Assembly: GCA_024347235.1 (NCBI GenBank)
Contig: AP025283.1
Span: forward strand, 434,001 to 498,000
DNA from: Aliamphritea spongicola
GTDB taxonomy: Bacteria > Pseudomonadota > Gammaproteobacteria > Pseudomonadales > Balneatricaceae
Length of the DNA stretch: 64,000 bases
Reading direction: 5' to 3'
A program made the position numbers and the translations under genes. This document shows positions 42,124 through 52,592 of this stretch, piece after piece. How positions within the stretch are numbered: the stretch's first letter is position 1; every line of letters begins with the position of its first letter. The notes beneath the pieces are model-generated. The model ran no database searches, was not told the DNA's origin, and saw only the letters and a list, made by a program, of their open reading frames with translations.

Positions 42124-42882
42124 ATGACGATTGAATACAAAGTTCAGGACAAGGTGGCCTGGGCAACACTGAACCGGCCTGAAGCGCTGAATGCCCTGAA
42201 CGATGAACACCTGACGGGGTTGCTGGAGGTAGTGGATAAGGTCCGCAACGATGCCGGTGTCCACGTGCTGGTGATCTCTGGCACGGGTCGGGCTTTCAGT
42301 GTTGGCGGTGATATCAAGGAAATGCACGGCAGTACGGATGAGCAGTTCCATGTGACTGCCAATTATTATCAGCGCCTGACTCAGGAATTGCGCGCATTGG
42401 ATAAACCGGTCATAGCCGCTCTGAACGGCCTGACACTGGGTGGTGGTCTGGAAGTCGCCTGTATGTGTGATGTGCGGGTTGCTGCAGCTTCTGCAAAGCT
42501 TGGCTTGCCGGATGCACCACTGGGGTTCAGCCCTACCGGTGGTCTTACCTTCCTGTTACAGCGAATCATCGGCTTTGGCCGCAGCCTGCATATGGCGCTG
42601 GATGCTGAACCGGTCAGTGCAGCAGAGGCAGAGCGTATCGGTCTGGTGACCCGGGTGACGGCTGATGAAGATTTTCTGGCAGACACCCATGCTTTTGCGG
42701 CCAAAGTAGCCAGTTGGTCCCGGGGAGGCATGGCCCGCACAAAAGCGGCATTCTATGGCGCCAGTGAAGCCAGTTTTGAAGATACCCTCGCGCTGGAAGC
42801 CCGGTTTGATCTGGAATGCTTCCAGTCTGCCGAAACCCGTCAGGCACTGGCGGATTTTGTTGAATCCCGCAAAAAGAAGTAA
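42124..42882 (+). CDS. Enoyl-CoA hydratase/isomerase family protein
   Basis: 253 residues, intact. Crotonase features: VAWATLNRPEALNALNDEHL, oxyanion-hole segments GRAFSVGGDIKEMHG and ALNGLTLGGGLEVACMCDVR, and GLPDAPLGFSPTGGLTFLLQ. The Glu/Asp catalytic pair is less clear: the second position lies in LGFSPTGG, where hydratases often have E-x-x-x-G-x-x-P-x-x-G-G, so hydratase activity is not certain. GGAGAG lies ahead of ATG 42124. It starts 13 bases after the ligase. Confidence 0.9.
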   Translation: MTIEYKVQDKVAWATLNRPEALNALNDEHLTGLLEVVDKVRNDAGVHVLVISGTGRAFSVGGDIKEMHGSTDEQFHVTANYYQRLTQELRALDKPVIAALNGLTLGGGLEVACMCDVRVAAASAKLGLPDAPLGFSPTGGLTFLLQRIIGFGRSLHMALDAEPVSAAEAERIGLVTRVTADEDFLADTHAFAAKVASWSRGGMARTKAAFYGASEASFEDTLALEARFDLECFQSAETRQALADFVESRKKK

Positions 42883-42885
42883 TAC

Positions 42886-44097
42886 GTGCCGGTTTCTTCT
42901 GTTTCTGCAATATCCTCTGAGAATAGTTTCAGCGTCGGCTTTCGGTTGGCGTTGGTACTGCTGTGCACCGCCATCATCATTGCGACATTTGGTTTCGGGT
43001 TATATCTGTTCTCAGCGCTGGCGACGGATATGCGTCAGGAACTGGGTTTCAGTTATACCGCTGTTGGCAGCATGATTGCACTGGCACAACTGGGATTTCT
43101 GGGGGCGTCGCTGGGCAGCAGTGCACTGGTACCACGCTGGGGAGAGATCCGGGTCGTGCTCAGTGCCGCAGCACTCTGTGGCCTGAGTTTACTCTTGCTC
43201 GGGGCTGCCAGTGATGTCTGGTTAATAGGGTTGTTGCTGGTGGTTCTGGCGGCCTGTGCCGCAGCTGCCTGACGCCCATGGTCGGGCTGATTGCCCGTTA
43301 TATTGACTATCAGCACCGGGCTAAAGCCATGGGGCTGATCGGCAGCGGTACCAGCTATGGGATCTTCATCAACGGGTTAGTGTTGCCGTGGTTACTGCCG
43401 GATTATGGCTGGCGTTCGGTGTGGTTTGTGCTGGGGGTTTAACCCTGCTGATCACTGTGCTGGCTGCTGCAGTGATGCTGCGTCAGCAGAAAACGGTAAT
43501 TTCTGATGAAGAGCCGGGGATTCTCAGCCAGTTACCTCTGCTACGGGAGGCCCGGCCCTGGGGACTGCTGGCGGGAGTATTTCTGGCGGGGATCAGTTTC
43601 ATTGCATTTATGAATTATCTGGCCATGTATGCCCGGGATGACCGGCAACTGAGTGTAGAGGTTTGTGGTGAACTGCTGATGATTATCGGTGCGGTCGGGA
43701 TGTTTGCCGGTGTTATCTGCGGCATTCTGGCTGACAGGCTGGGTATCCGTCCGGTGATCGCCCTGATGTGTCTGGCTTTTCTGATTGCGGCTGCCCTGGT
43801 AAGTGTGGATGCAGATATTCCTGGGCTGTATGTCGCTGCGGGATTATTCGGCAGCGCTTATGTCGGATATTTCGCCATGGTTCCGGCGTATATTGGCAAA
43901 GATACCCGGCAGCACTGGCGACCAGTTTGTTTGGCGGGGCAAACTTTGCCATGGCCGGTGGTGCGATGCTGGGGAATTTTCTGGGCGGCTGGAGTAAAAC
44001 TCTGCTGGGTAACTTCAGCGCGGCGTACATCAGTGCAGCAGTCATCGCCATGGTACTTATTGTGCTAACTCTGCGTTTGCAGAAGGAGTCAGGCTGA
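42886..44097 (+). CDS. MFS transporter of the CoA-pathway cluster (three frameshifts)
   Basis: About 404 residues in twelve helices. Segments: LALVLLCTAIIIATFGFGLY, VGSMIALAQLGFLGASLGSS, MVGLIARYIDYQHRAKAMGL, GTSYGIFINGLVLPWLLPDY, ADRLGIRPVIALMCLAFLIA and ATSLFGGANFAMAGGAMLGN. The layout is that of a YbfB or oxalate/formate-type MFS carrier. Breaks near 43270 (CC), 43440 (TTT) and 43908 (CC). GTG start at 42886, four bases after the hydratase. The stop overlaps the next gene's ATG (TGATG). It probably imports the pathway substrate. Confidence 0.85.
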
Positions 44098-45113
44098 TGT
44101 TACGTGCGCTCAGTCAGGGCAGTTGTTACCGGGTAGGGTTAGTACTGCTGCCGGGGTTTTCGATCATGTCGCTGGCCTCGGTGATCACACCGCTGAACAG
44201 TGCTAACCGCATCAGTGGCCGTCAACTGTATCACTGGACAACCCTGAGTCTGGCGGATGAAAAGGTCATCTCGGCGGATGGCATGCCGTATCCCGTAGAT
44301 ACGCCACTGGCAACCGCTGCTGATTTTGATGCAGTGATTATCTGCGCAGGAGAGAATCCGCAACTGAGTTGTATGGAACTGTTACGTCCCTGGCTGCTGG
44401 CACGGCTCAAACAGCGGCGCAGTTATCCCCTGGAGCTGGGGGCACTGGATGCCGGCAGTTATGTGCTGGCGCAGATGCGTTTACTGGATGGTTACAGCTG
44501 TACCGTGCACTGGGATTATCTGACGGTCATGCGCGAAAGCTTTCCTCAGGTGGAAGTGACCAACAAGCTGTTCGTGTTCGACCGGAACCGTTTTACCTGT
44601 GCCGGGGCCACCGCCACGCTGGATATGATGCTGTATCTGATTTGTTACCATCAGGGGGCGAGCTGTGTGCCGCTATCTCGGAACAGCTGAACTGTGAACG
44701 TATCCGTGATGAACAGGAAAGCCAGCGGGCACCGCTGCAGAACTATCTGGGGGTGGGGCAGCCACAACTGATTGAAGCAATGGCGCTGATGGAAGCCAAT
44801 CTGGAGGAACCCATTTCTACTGCAGAGCTGGCGTTACTGGTGGGGGTTTCCGTCGGCATCTGGAGCGTCAGTTTCAGAAATATTTGCAGACCACACCGAC
44901 CCGATTTTATCTGCAATTACGTTTACAGCGGGCCCAGCAGTTATTACGGCAGACAAATATGGCATTGCTTGAGATCGGGCTGGCGTGTGGGTTCGCCAAT
45001 AAAAACTATTTCTGTAAATGTTACCGGGATTTTTGGCACCCCGCCGGGGAAGAGCGCCGCAATGTCCAGGGGCTGCTGCCAGACGGTCTGCCACCACACC
45101 TGTTTTGCAATGA
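44097..45113 (+). CDS. GlxA/CdhR-type AraC regulator 1 (several frameshifts)
   Basis: About 340 residues. The N-terminal DJ-1/PfpI-like domain reads YRVGLVLLPGFSIMSLASVI and LGALDAGSYVLAQMRLLDGY; the C-terminal AraC domain has EPISTAELALLVGVSRRHLE, TTPTRFYLQLRLQRAQQLLR and YRDFFGTPPGEERR. Breaks lie near 44658, 44853, 45025-45045 and 45102. I place the stop at TGA 45111-45113, one base short in the TTTT before it, because a terminator begins there; the unrepaired frame would run to 45189 through the terminator. This family includes CdhR, GbdR and ArgR of Pseudomonas. The start overlaps the MFS stop. Confidence 0.82.
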
Positions 45114-45136
45114 AACCGCCATCCGGCGGTTTTTAT
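45113..45136 (+). terminator. Terminator after the first regulator
   Basis: AAACCGCC (45113-45120), loop ATCC, GGCGGTTT (45125-45132), then TTTA. It divides the cluster into two transcription units. Confidence 0.8.
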
Positions 45137-45306
45137 GGATTTTGACATGTTTCTTCTGTCGTTTGAGTTCAGGTAAATGTGACATTTAAGTCATGTTGGC
45201 TAAGCTGTCAGAAGCCAGAATGGCGTATATCCGATAACAAAAATAAACCGGATATTCAGTATTACCGATATTGCTAGTGCACTGAATATCCCTTCCGGAG
45301 ACGCTC

Positions 45307-45837
45307 ATGGATAACGAAATTTATCTGACCCGCGAATATCAGCGCTATGCCGAAGGTACCGAAATCGGTGCACCGCTGCAGCTGTACCGTTGCGAAGTAT
45401 CCCCTGACTGGGTGGACTACAACGGCCATATGAGTGAGTCCTTTTTCCTGTTTGCCTTTGGTGATGCGTCCGATGCCCTGTTCCGCTATGTGGGGATCGA
45501 TGAAGCTTACCGGGCGTCAGGCAATTCTTTTATACCGTTGAAACCCATATCAATTACTTTCTGGAAGCTTCAGAAGGTGAGCCGCTGTATTTCACCACCC
45601 AGTTACTGGGGCTGGATGAAAAGCGCCTGCACTTTTCCACAGCATGTATCACGGTGAGACCGATGCTCTGCTGGCAACCACTGAGCAGATGTTACTGCAT
45701 GTGGATATGGAAGCAGGCAAAACCGCACCGATCCGTGCAGAAGTGCATGGGGTGCTGGAAAAATTATGCAGCGTCACACTGATATGCCTAAACCGGCGCA
45801 GGTCGGCCGGGTGATGGCCGTGAAGGCAAAGTCCTGA
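45307..45837 (+). CDS. Hotdog thioesterase, betainyl-CoA thioesterase-like (three frameshifts)
   Basis: About 178 residues. Hotdog motif VSPDWVDYNGHMSESFFLF with the usual D-x-N-x-H core, then ASGNSFYTVETHINYFLEA and EQMLLHVDMEAGKTAP. This is the subfamily that includes CdhB and the C-terminal domain of some L-carnitine dehydrogenases. Breaks lie in the TTTT near 45530, TTTT near 45633 and the A run near 45763. GGAG precedes ATG 45307. It starts the second transcription unit and could release glycine betaine or a similar acid from CoA. Confidence 0.8.
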
Positions 45838-45977
45838 CAAACAAGCTTGCTTTAAAACCTTAATCCTCTGCTGTGTGAAACAGCAGACTGTTTTCAGCGA
45901 ATAGAATGATTGTCTGATCCGCCTGGTCGGAGGGATGCTGCTGTTCGCTTAACCGAAAAATATTAATAGGTGCCCTT

Positions 45978-47136
45978 ATGGAATTCTCCGTCAGCAGCGA
46001 ACAGCAGATGATCATCGACACTGTTAAAGCATTTGTGGAACAGGAACTGTATCCCCATGAAGCGGAAGTGGAACGGACCGGTGTGGTCAGCGATGAGATT
46101 CATGAAAAGATTAAGCAGGCTGCCCTGGACTGCGGTCTGTATGCCGCCAATATGCCGGAAGAGCTGGGTGGTGGTGGCCTGGATGCGGTGACGCTGACAT
46201 TGCTGGAAAAAGAGCTTGGCCGTGCCAGCTTTGCCCTGCAGTACATCGTTGCCCGCCCGAGTAACATTTTGCTGGCCTGTGAAGGCGAACAGCGGGAGAA
46301 ATACCTGTTACCGGCGATTCGCGGGGAAAAGGTGGATTGTCTGGCGCTGACCGAGCCGGATGCCGGTTCCGATGTGCGTTCTATGAAGTGCCGCGCAGAG
46401 CGGACGGTGATCATTTCATCATTAATGGCAGCAAGCATTTCATCAGTCATGCGGATGTCTCTGACTTCGTCATTCTGTTTGCCTCTACCGGTGTGGAAGA
46501 TACGCCACGGGGGCCGAAGAAGAAAATTACCAGCTTCCTGGTGGATATGGGTACACCGGGCTTCACCGTTGAGCCGGGTTACAACAGTGTCTCTCACCGG
46601 GGTTACCAGAACTGTATTCTGAACTTTGATAACTGCCGGATTCATGAATCTCAGATTCTGGGTGTGGAAGATCACGGTTTTGATGTGGCCAATGAGTGGT
46701 TAGGCGGTACCCGTTTATCGGTGGCTGCAATGTGTCTGGGCCGTGCCGAGCGGGCGCTGGAAATCGCCGCTGACTGGGCGGCGGAACGAAAGCAGTTTGG
46801 CCAGACAATTGGTAAGTTTCAGGGGTCTCGTTCAAACTGGCGGATATGTCGCTGGAACTGAAAGCCGCAGAACTGCTGACCATGCATGCGGCTTGGAAGC
46901 TGGATCAGGGCAATATGACCGATACCGATGCGGCGATGGCGAAACTGAAGTCTACGGAAATGCTGGGGATGGTATCCGATGAGGCGATTCAGATCCTCGG
47001 CGGGATGGGCCTGATGGACGAACTGCCACTGGAGCGTATCTGGCGGGATCACCGGGTTGAGCGGATCTGGGACGGTACCAGTGAAATTCAGCGCCACATT
47101 ATTTCCCGTGCGCTGCTGCGTCCTCTGGAAGCTTAA
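45978..47136 (+). CDS. Acyl-CoA dehydrogenase (two frameshifts)
   Basis: About 387 residues. FAD-binding CLALTEPDAGSDVRSMKCRA, INGSKHFISHADVSDFVIL, AERKQFGQTIGKFQGVSFKL and AIQILGGMGLMDELPLERIW are visible. The tail VERIWDGTSEIQRHIISRAL is diagnostic of the family. Breaks near 46403 (GG) and in GGGG near 46823. Start ATG 45978 with AGGTG upstream. In this context it could form a crotonobetainyl-type enoyl-CoA from the saturated CoA ester, or run in reverse as CaiA does; direction is not shown by sequence. Confidence 0.9.
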
Positions 47137-47162
47137 TACTGCCTGGCAGAAGGAAGGTGTCT

Positions 47163-49232
47163 GTGTCTGAAATTGATAAGAGCCGTTTTGCCCGCTTGCT
47201 CAAGCCCCGCTCGATCGTTGTGTTTGGCGGCGCGGGGGCCCGTTATGCAATTGTTGAAAGCCAGAAGTTGGGATTTGACGGCGAAATCTGGGCAGTGCAT
47301 CCCTCTCACAGTGAGATGGCCGGTGTGAAGTGTTATCCCAGCATTGCTGACTTGCCGGGAGTGCCCGATGCCGCTTATGTGGCGGTGAATGCTGAAGCTG
47401 CCATGGAAATTGTCGGGCAGCTGAGTGAAATCGGCTGTGGCGGAGCGGTGCTATATGCCTCCGGCTTTGCTGAAGTGGGTGAAGAAGGTGCCGAACGCCA
47501 GCGGTTGCTGGTGGAACGGGCCGGCAGTATGCCGATGATCGGGCCAAACTGTTACGGGGTACTTAACTGTCTGGATAAGGCGGTGCTCTGGCCGGATCAG
47601 CATGGCAGCAAAGCGGTGGATAAAGGCGTTGCGGTGATTACCCAGAGCGGCAACATCGGTCTGAATATCACCATGCAGCGTCGTGGTTTGCCGCTGGCCT
47701 TTATGTTTACCATGGGGAATCAGGCGAACGTTGGCGTGGCGGATGTCATGGACGCGCTGCTGGATGATCCGCGTATTACCGCGATCGGCCTGCATATCGA
47801 AGGTCTGTCTGATATCCATCATTTTGATGCGGTGTGCCGGCGGGCGCTGGAAAAACGGATTCCGGTAGTGGCAGCCAAAAACGGCCGCAGTGAAGCGGCG
47901 GCCAAGATTGCCATGAGCCATACCAGCTCGCTGACCGGTTCTGACAAGCTTTTGATGCACTGTTCAAGCGTCTGGGGATTGCCCGGGTGGATACGCTGGA
48001 AGAACTGATTGAAACCCTGAAACTGGTGGCCATTGCCGGGCCGTTAAAGGGTAACCGGGTCGCTTCCATGAGTTGCTCCGGCGGTGAAGCCGGGGTTATG
48101 GCTGATCTGATCGAGCGTCATGATCTGACGTTCCCGGCGATGACCTCTGAGCATCAGGCGCAGGTTCGGGAGACTCTCAGTGAATATGTGGTGGTGGAGA
48201 ATCCACTGGACTATCACACCTTTATCTGGGGTGATGAAGCACGTAAGACAGCAACTTTCAGTGCCATGATGAGCGCCGGTTACGATGCCACTATGTTATT
48301 GCTGGACTGGCCCAGTTTTGCGGATGCCGATCCTGCGCCGTGGAATGCGGCCATGCACGGACTGATCAATGCCAGCCAGGCGACCGGTCATCAGGGAATC
48401 CTGCTGGCGTCTTTGCCGGAATGTCTGCCCCAGGCGGCGATCGATACCTGCGTGCAGGCCGGGGTGGTGCCGATGATCGGGCTGGACACCTGTTTACGGG
48501 CTTTATCTGCTGCGTATCAGATTGGACTGAAGCACCAGCAGCCAGCACCTTTACCTCTGTTGCACAGTGCCATGTTCGATGATGAACAGGCAGGCCGCAA
48601 TATTGATGAGTACCAGGGAAGCAGGCGCTGGCTGGTTATGGCCTGCAGATCCCGGCAGGTGAACTGGTCAGCAATGCTGATGAAGCCGTCAGCTGTGCCG
48701 AACGCATCGGGTATCCGGTGGTGATCAAGGCGGTCAGTGATACCATCGTGCATAAAACGGAACAGGGGCTGTGCAGCTGTTTTTGCAGTCCGCGGAAGAT
48801 GTCCGTGACGCAGTATCGCGGATGGCCCATCTGAGTGATGCGTTTCTGGTGGAGCAGATGCTGACGGAAACCGTCGGTGAGTTGCTGATAGGGGTGACCC
48901 GGGATCAGCAGTTTGGTCCGTCGCTGGTGATTGGCTCCGGCGGCATTATGGTGGAGTTGCTGAAAGACAGCGCGACCCTGTTGTTACCTGTTACTGAAAC
49001 CGATGTCCGGGAAGCAATTACAGGGCTGAAAATGTTCCCTCTGCTATCAGGATTTCGTGGCAAGCAGGCCGGTGACATTGATGCCTGTGTGAATGCTGTT
49101 ATGGCGGTGGCTGAATACGCAAGTCAGCGGCGGGATACTTTATTGGAACTGGATATTAATCCGTTGCTGGTGGCACCTGAGGGTTCAGGGGCGTATGCGG
49201 CGGATGCCTACATCCGTATTGGTAAGGAATAA
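47163..49232 (+). CDS. NDP-forming acyl-CoA synthetase (three frameshifts)
   Basis: About 691 residues. The CoA-binding domain reads [20 protein letters not shown], then [12 protein letters not shown] and the phosphohistidine-loop region [23 protein letters not shown]-grasp features are [20 protein letters not shown] and [16 protein letters not shown]. Breaks lie near 47949 (TTTT), 48617 (GGG) and 48766 (GGGG). Start GTG 47163 with AGGAAGG seven bases upstream; GTG 47157 is in frame but too close to it. The enzyme makes or cleaves an acyl-CoA with ATP. It lies between the dehydrogenase and caiD. Confidence 0.88.
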
Positions 49233-49237
49233 AGGCG

Positions 49238-50019
49238 ATGAGTGAAGCATTACAACTGGTGCGTAACGGCGCCATTTTGAAATTACCCTTAACCGGCCAA
49301 AGGCTAACGCCATTGATGCCAAAACCAGCGCAGCAATGGGGAAGCCTTTTGGCATTCCGGGATGATCCGGAACTACGGGTAGCCATTATTACCGGTGCTG
49401 GCGAGCGGTTCTTTTCCGCTGGCTGGGATCTGAAAGCGGCAGCAGAAGGTGAGGCGGCCGACGCGGATTTTGGTAAAGGCGGCTTTGCCGGCCTGACAGA
49501 AATTTTTGACCTTGATAAGCCGGTGATTGCGGCGGTAAACGGCTATGCTGCCGGCGGTGGTTTTGAACTGGCACTGGCTGCAGATATGATCGTGTGTGCG
49601 GAACATGCCATGTTTTCACTACCGGAAGCCGGGCTGGGGATCATTGCTGACAGTGGCGGGGTATTACGTTTGCCAAAACGTTTGCCGGCGGCAATTGTTA
49701 ATGAAATGCTGATGACTGGTCGTGCGATGGATGCTCCAGAAGCCGCCCGCTGGGGGCTGGTGAATAAGGTTGTCAGCAGCGAGCAGCTGATGGACAGTGC
49801 CCGTGAACTGGCGGAGCAGGTCGCTGCCAGTGCACCGCTGGCCATTGCGGCGATTAAGGAAATAACCCGGACCACCGCTGAAATGACGGTTGAAGAAGGT
49901 TATGGACACATTCGCAGTGGGGTGCTGAAGCATTATCCGGATGTGCTGCACTCGGAAGACGCTCAGGAAGGCCCCGGGCGTTTGCTGAAAAGCGTGATCC
50001 GGTCTGGCAGGGCAAGTAA
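49238..50019 (+). CDS. caiD: Carnitinyl-CoA dehydratase CaiD-like (about four frameshifts)
   Basis: CaiD interconverts crotonobetainyl-CoA and carnitinyl-CoA. From memory of the E. coli protein the match is very close: [60 protein letters not shown] and [20 protein letters not shown]. Three missing bases near 49276, 49340 and 49345 scramble residues 14-36 and then cancel; the repaired text reads [21 protein letters not shown] fourth break near 49976 moves the stop to TAA 50017-50019 ([15 protein letters not shown]). About 261 residues. It is the strongest evidence for the cluster's substrate. Confidence 0.88.
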
Positions 50020-50053
50020 GATCTGTAATGAGACTGTGTAAAGAGGTGCTGAG

Positions 50054-51080
50054 ATGACGGCAGATGCTGTACCTGAAAAATCGGTTTTCTGTTACAACCG
50101 CGATTTTCGATGTTGTCGTTATTCAGTGCGCTGGAGCCACTGCGGGTGGCGAACCGCTTCGGCGGGGAGCTGTTCAGCTGGCACTTCTTTTCGCAGAACG
50201 GTGAGTCAGTTACCTCCAGCAGCGGTATACCGGTTGCGGTCGAAAACAGCATTGAGCAGGTAAACGAATTTCCGACTATGTTTGTCTGTGCCAGCTTCGA
50301 GCCGGAAGCCGGTCTGGATAAAGCCTTGCTGAACTGGCTGCGGCGGCTGGACCGTCAGGGAACCGTGCTGGGGGAATTGAAACCGGCTGTTATGCCCTGG
50401 CCCATGCGGGCTTGCTGGATGAGCACCGGGTGGCGTTGCACTGGGAAGCGCGGCCGGCGTTTGAAGAAAGTTTTCCCCGGCTGAAAACCTCGGAACAGCT
50501 GTATCAGGCGGACGACAAACGGCTGACCTGCGCCGGCGGTATTTCAGCGATGGATATGATGCTGCATCTGATTCAGAACCGTCACGGGGATGCTCTGACA
50601 GGCCAGGTATGTGATGCCTTTATGCATGACGGTATGCGCCAGCCTGGCCAGCTGCAGCGGATGCAGACGGTGGAGCGTTTTGGTGTCCGGCATGCGGATG
50701 TGGCGGAAGTGATTGAACTGATGGAGCAGAATCTGGAAGAGCCCCTGACCGCTTCCGAGCTGGCATCATTCAGCGGTGTACAGCTACGCCAGCTGGAGCG
50801 GCTGTTCCGTAAGCATTGTCATGACACGCCAACCCGTTTCTATTTACGTTTACGGCTGGAGCGTGCCAGGCAGTTACTGAAGCAAACCCAGATGACAGTG
50901 GTGGATGTCGCGGTTGCCTGCGGTTTTCGGTCGCCGGAATATTTCTCCCGCCGTTACCGGGCTGTATTCGGTATGGCGCCCCGCGAAGACCGTAAAATGG
51001 CGCCTGAACTGTCCCGGATGGCGCTGGGGCAGGATATATCTGCCGGGCTGGAAAACGGTTCATTGCAACATCCGCTGTAA
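50054..51080 (+). CDS. GlxA/CdhR-type AraC regulator 2 (two frameshifts)
   Basis: About 342 residues. The DJ-1-like N-terminal domain reads IGFLLQPRFSMLSLFSALEP, GGIETGCYALAHAGLLDEHR and LTCAGGISAMDMMLHLIQNR. The AraC domain has EPLTASELASFSGVQLRQLE, DTPTRFYLRLRLERARQLLK and YRAVFGMAPREDRK. Breaks in the A run near 50079 and the G run near 50370. AGAGGTG precedes ATG 50054. It closes the cluster; the layout is like Pseudomonas CdhR, the carnitine-responsive activator. Confidence 0.86.
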
Positions 51081-51094
51081 TTATCTTCAGCGCA

Positions 51095-51123
51095 AAAAAG
51101 CGAAGCTGCTAGCTTCGCTTTTT
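51095..51123. terminator. Bidirectional terminator between regulator 2 and ilvE
   Basis: AAAAAGCGAAGCT (51095-51107), loop GCT, AGCTTCGCTTTTT (51111-51123), between convergent genes. Confidence 0.9.
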
Positions 51124-51140
51124 GTATGCGGAGGCAGGTA

Positions 51141-52135
51141 TTACACCTTAGTCAGCCAGCCGTGCTTATCTTCAGCCTGGCCCCACTGAATGGCATTCAG
51201 TGCCTGACGCAGTTTCACTGTGGTAGCACCGACACCGCCGTTGCCAACTTTGTAGTCCTGGCCGTTGTGGATCAGGGTGCCAACCGGTGTCAGAACGGCT
51301 GCGGTACCGGACAGAGCCGCTTCGCAGCCTGGTTTCGCAGCACGTTCCAGCAGCTCCTCAACGGTTAGTTCACGCTCAGATACCTTCATGCCCATATCGC
51401 GGGCCAGGGTCAGAATGGAGTCGCGGGTCACACCGTGCAGGAAGCTTTCATCCAGTGCTTTGGTGATCACTTCGTCACCGTCGATCAGCAGGAAGTTTGC
51501 CGCACCGGTTTCCTGAACATCGCCATTCGGGCAGAACAGCACCTGATCGGCCTTAACGTCCTGCTTGGCACGCATAATCGGGTTCAGAGCGCTGGCGTAG
51601 TTACCGCCGCTCTTGATCATACCCATGTGGGCTGCGCAGCGGGCACCGTTTTCTTCCAGCAGCAGACGCAGAGTCGTATCGCCACCGGAGAAGTAATCAC
51701 CTACAGGAGACAGCAGGATGTACTGTAAAGAAGTTGCTGTTGGCGCAGCAGCCTTACCGATGGCCGGTTCAGTACCTACGTGAGTAGGACGGATATACAT
51801 GGAGCCCGGTGGTTCAGGTACGTCGCTGGCAAAGCGGCCAACGATATCCAGAATCATTTTTCAGTGGCAGCTTCATCAATCTCAGGCATCGCCAGCAGGC
51901 GGCTGCTTTGTGCAAAGCGGGCGATGTTCTGATCCATACGGAAAATCTGGATAGAACCGTCAGCGTGACGGAACGCTTTCAGACCTTCAAAGCAGGTGCT
52001 TGAGTAGTGTAATACGTGCGAGCCAGGGTGCATCTGGATGCTGTCGCTGCTGACCACTTCAGCATCGCTCCAGCGGGTTCCATCGAATTGTGAAATTGCC
52101 ATTTCAGGCATAAAAACAGTACCAAACGCGGCCAT
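51141..52135 (-). CDS. ilvE: Branched-chain amino acid aminotransferase IlvE (frameshifted)
   Basis: Last step of valine, leucine and isoleucine synthesis; PLP enzyme, fold type IV. Features: LHYSSTCFEGLKAFRHADGS, MYIRPTHVGTEPAIG, the region SGGNYASALNPIMRAKQDVK with the PLP lysine probably in AHMGMIKSGGNYA or nearby, and GVTRDSILTLARDMGMKVSE. The break is at 51855-51859 (A run on the coding strand, one short). About 331 residues, class II type. Start ATG 52135. A 450-base gap separates it from the divergent LPS genes. Confidence 0.93.
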
Positions 52136-52592
52136 TGACTACCTCGGAAAATTAAAACGTCAAACAAGCTAAGGCGAATGCACGCGGTATGAGAGTAAAG
52201 CCCTCAGTGGATACTGGATGCCTGCACAAAAACTGCTACATCTGTGCGGGGAATGGGCGTTGCTATTTAGCCGGCTGCCGGCGAGGGCGTCGTGCAAAAC
52301 CTCGATTAAATACAAAGAGCCTGATTGTAACACCGGCGCTGAAAAAGGGAATTGGCCAGCTTACAAAAATGCATGAAACCAGTTGTTGCAGGGGCCGGTT
52401 TCGTCAGGAAACAGAAAAATACCCTAAAAACCCCTGAAACCGGGGTTTTCGCAGCAGATCGGTGTTAACTTGGCCGGTCAGCGAGTATTATTTGCGGCTC
52501 GGCTCTGATGTTAGTATCAGGCGGTGTTTTTTGAGTGTTACAGAACAGATTTCCGGTGTGTAAAACCGGTCATCACAGGTTTTTCAGACGTT
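52136..52592. promoter_or_regulatory. Divergent intergenic region between ilvE and the LPS locus
   Basis: About 455 bases without a supported gene. It holds a hairpin at 52427-52449 (AAAACCCC / GGGGTTTT, seven-base loop), which could be a terminator in either direction but has no gene ending at it. Promoters for ilvE and for the phosphoethanolamine transferase must lie here. Confidence 0.4.

Noticed and set aside
40796..51080. Phenylacetate degradation cluster, suggested by the PaaK-type ligase
   Set aside because: No paaABCDE oxygenase or other paa genes are present, and the CaiD-like and betainyl-thioesterase-like genes point to a quaternary amine instead.
52427..52449. Terminator of a small RNA between ilvE and the LPS locus
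   Set aside because: The hairpin is real, but I see no promoter or conserved body that would define an RNA gene, so it is listed only within the intergenic entry.
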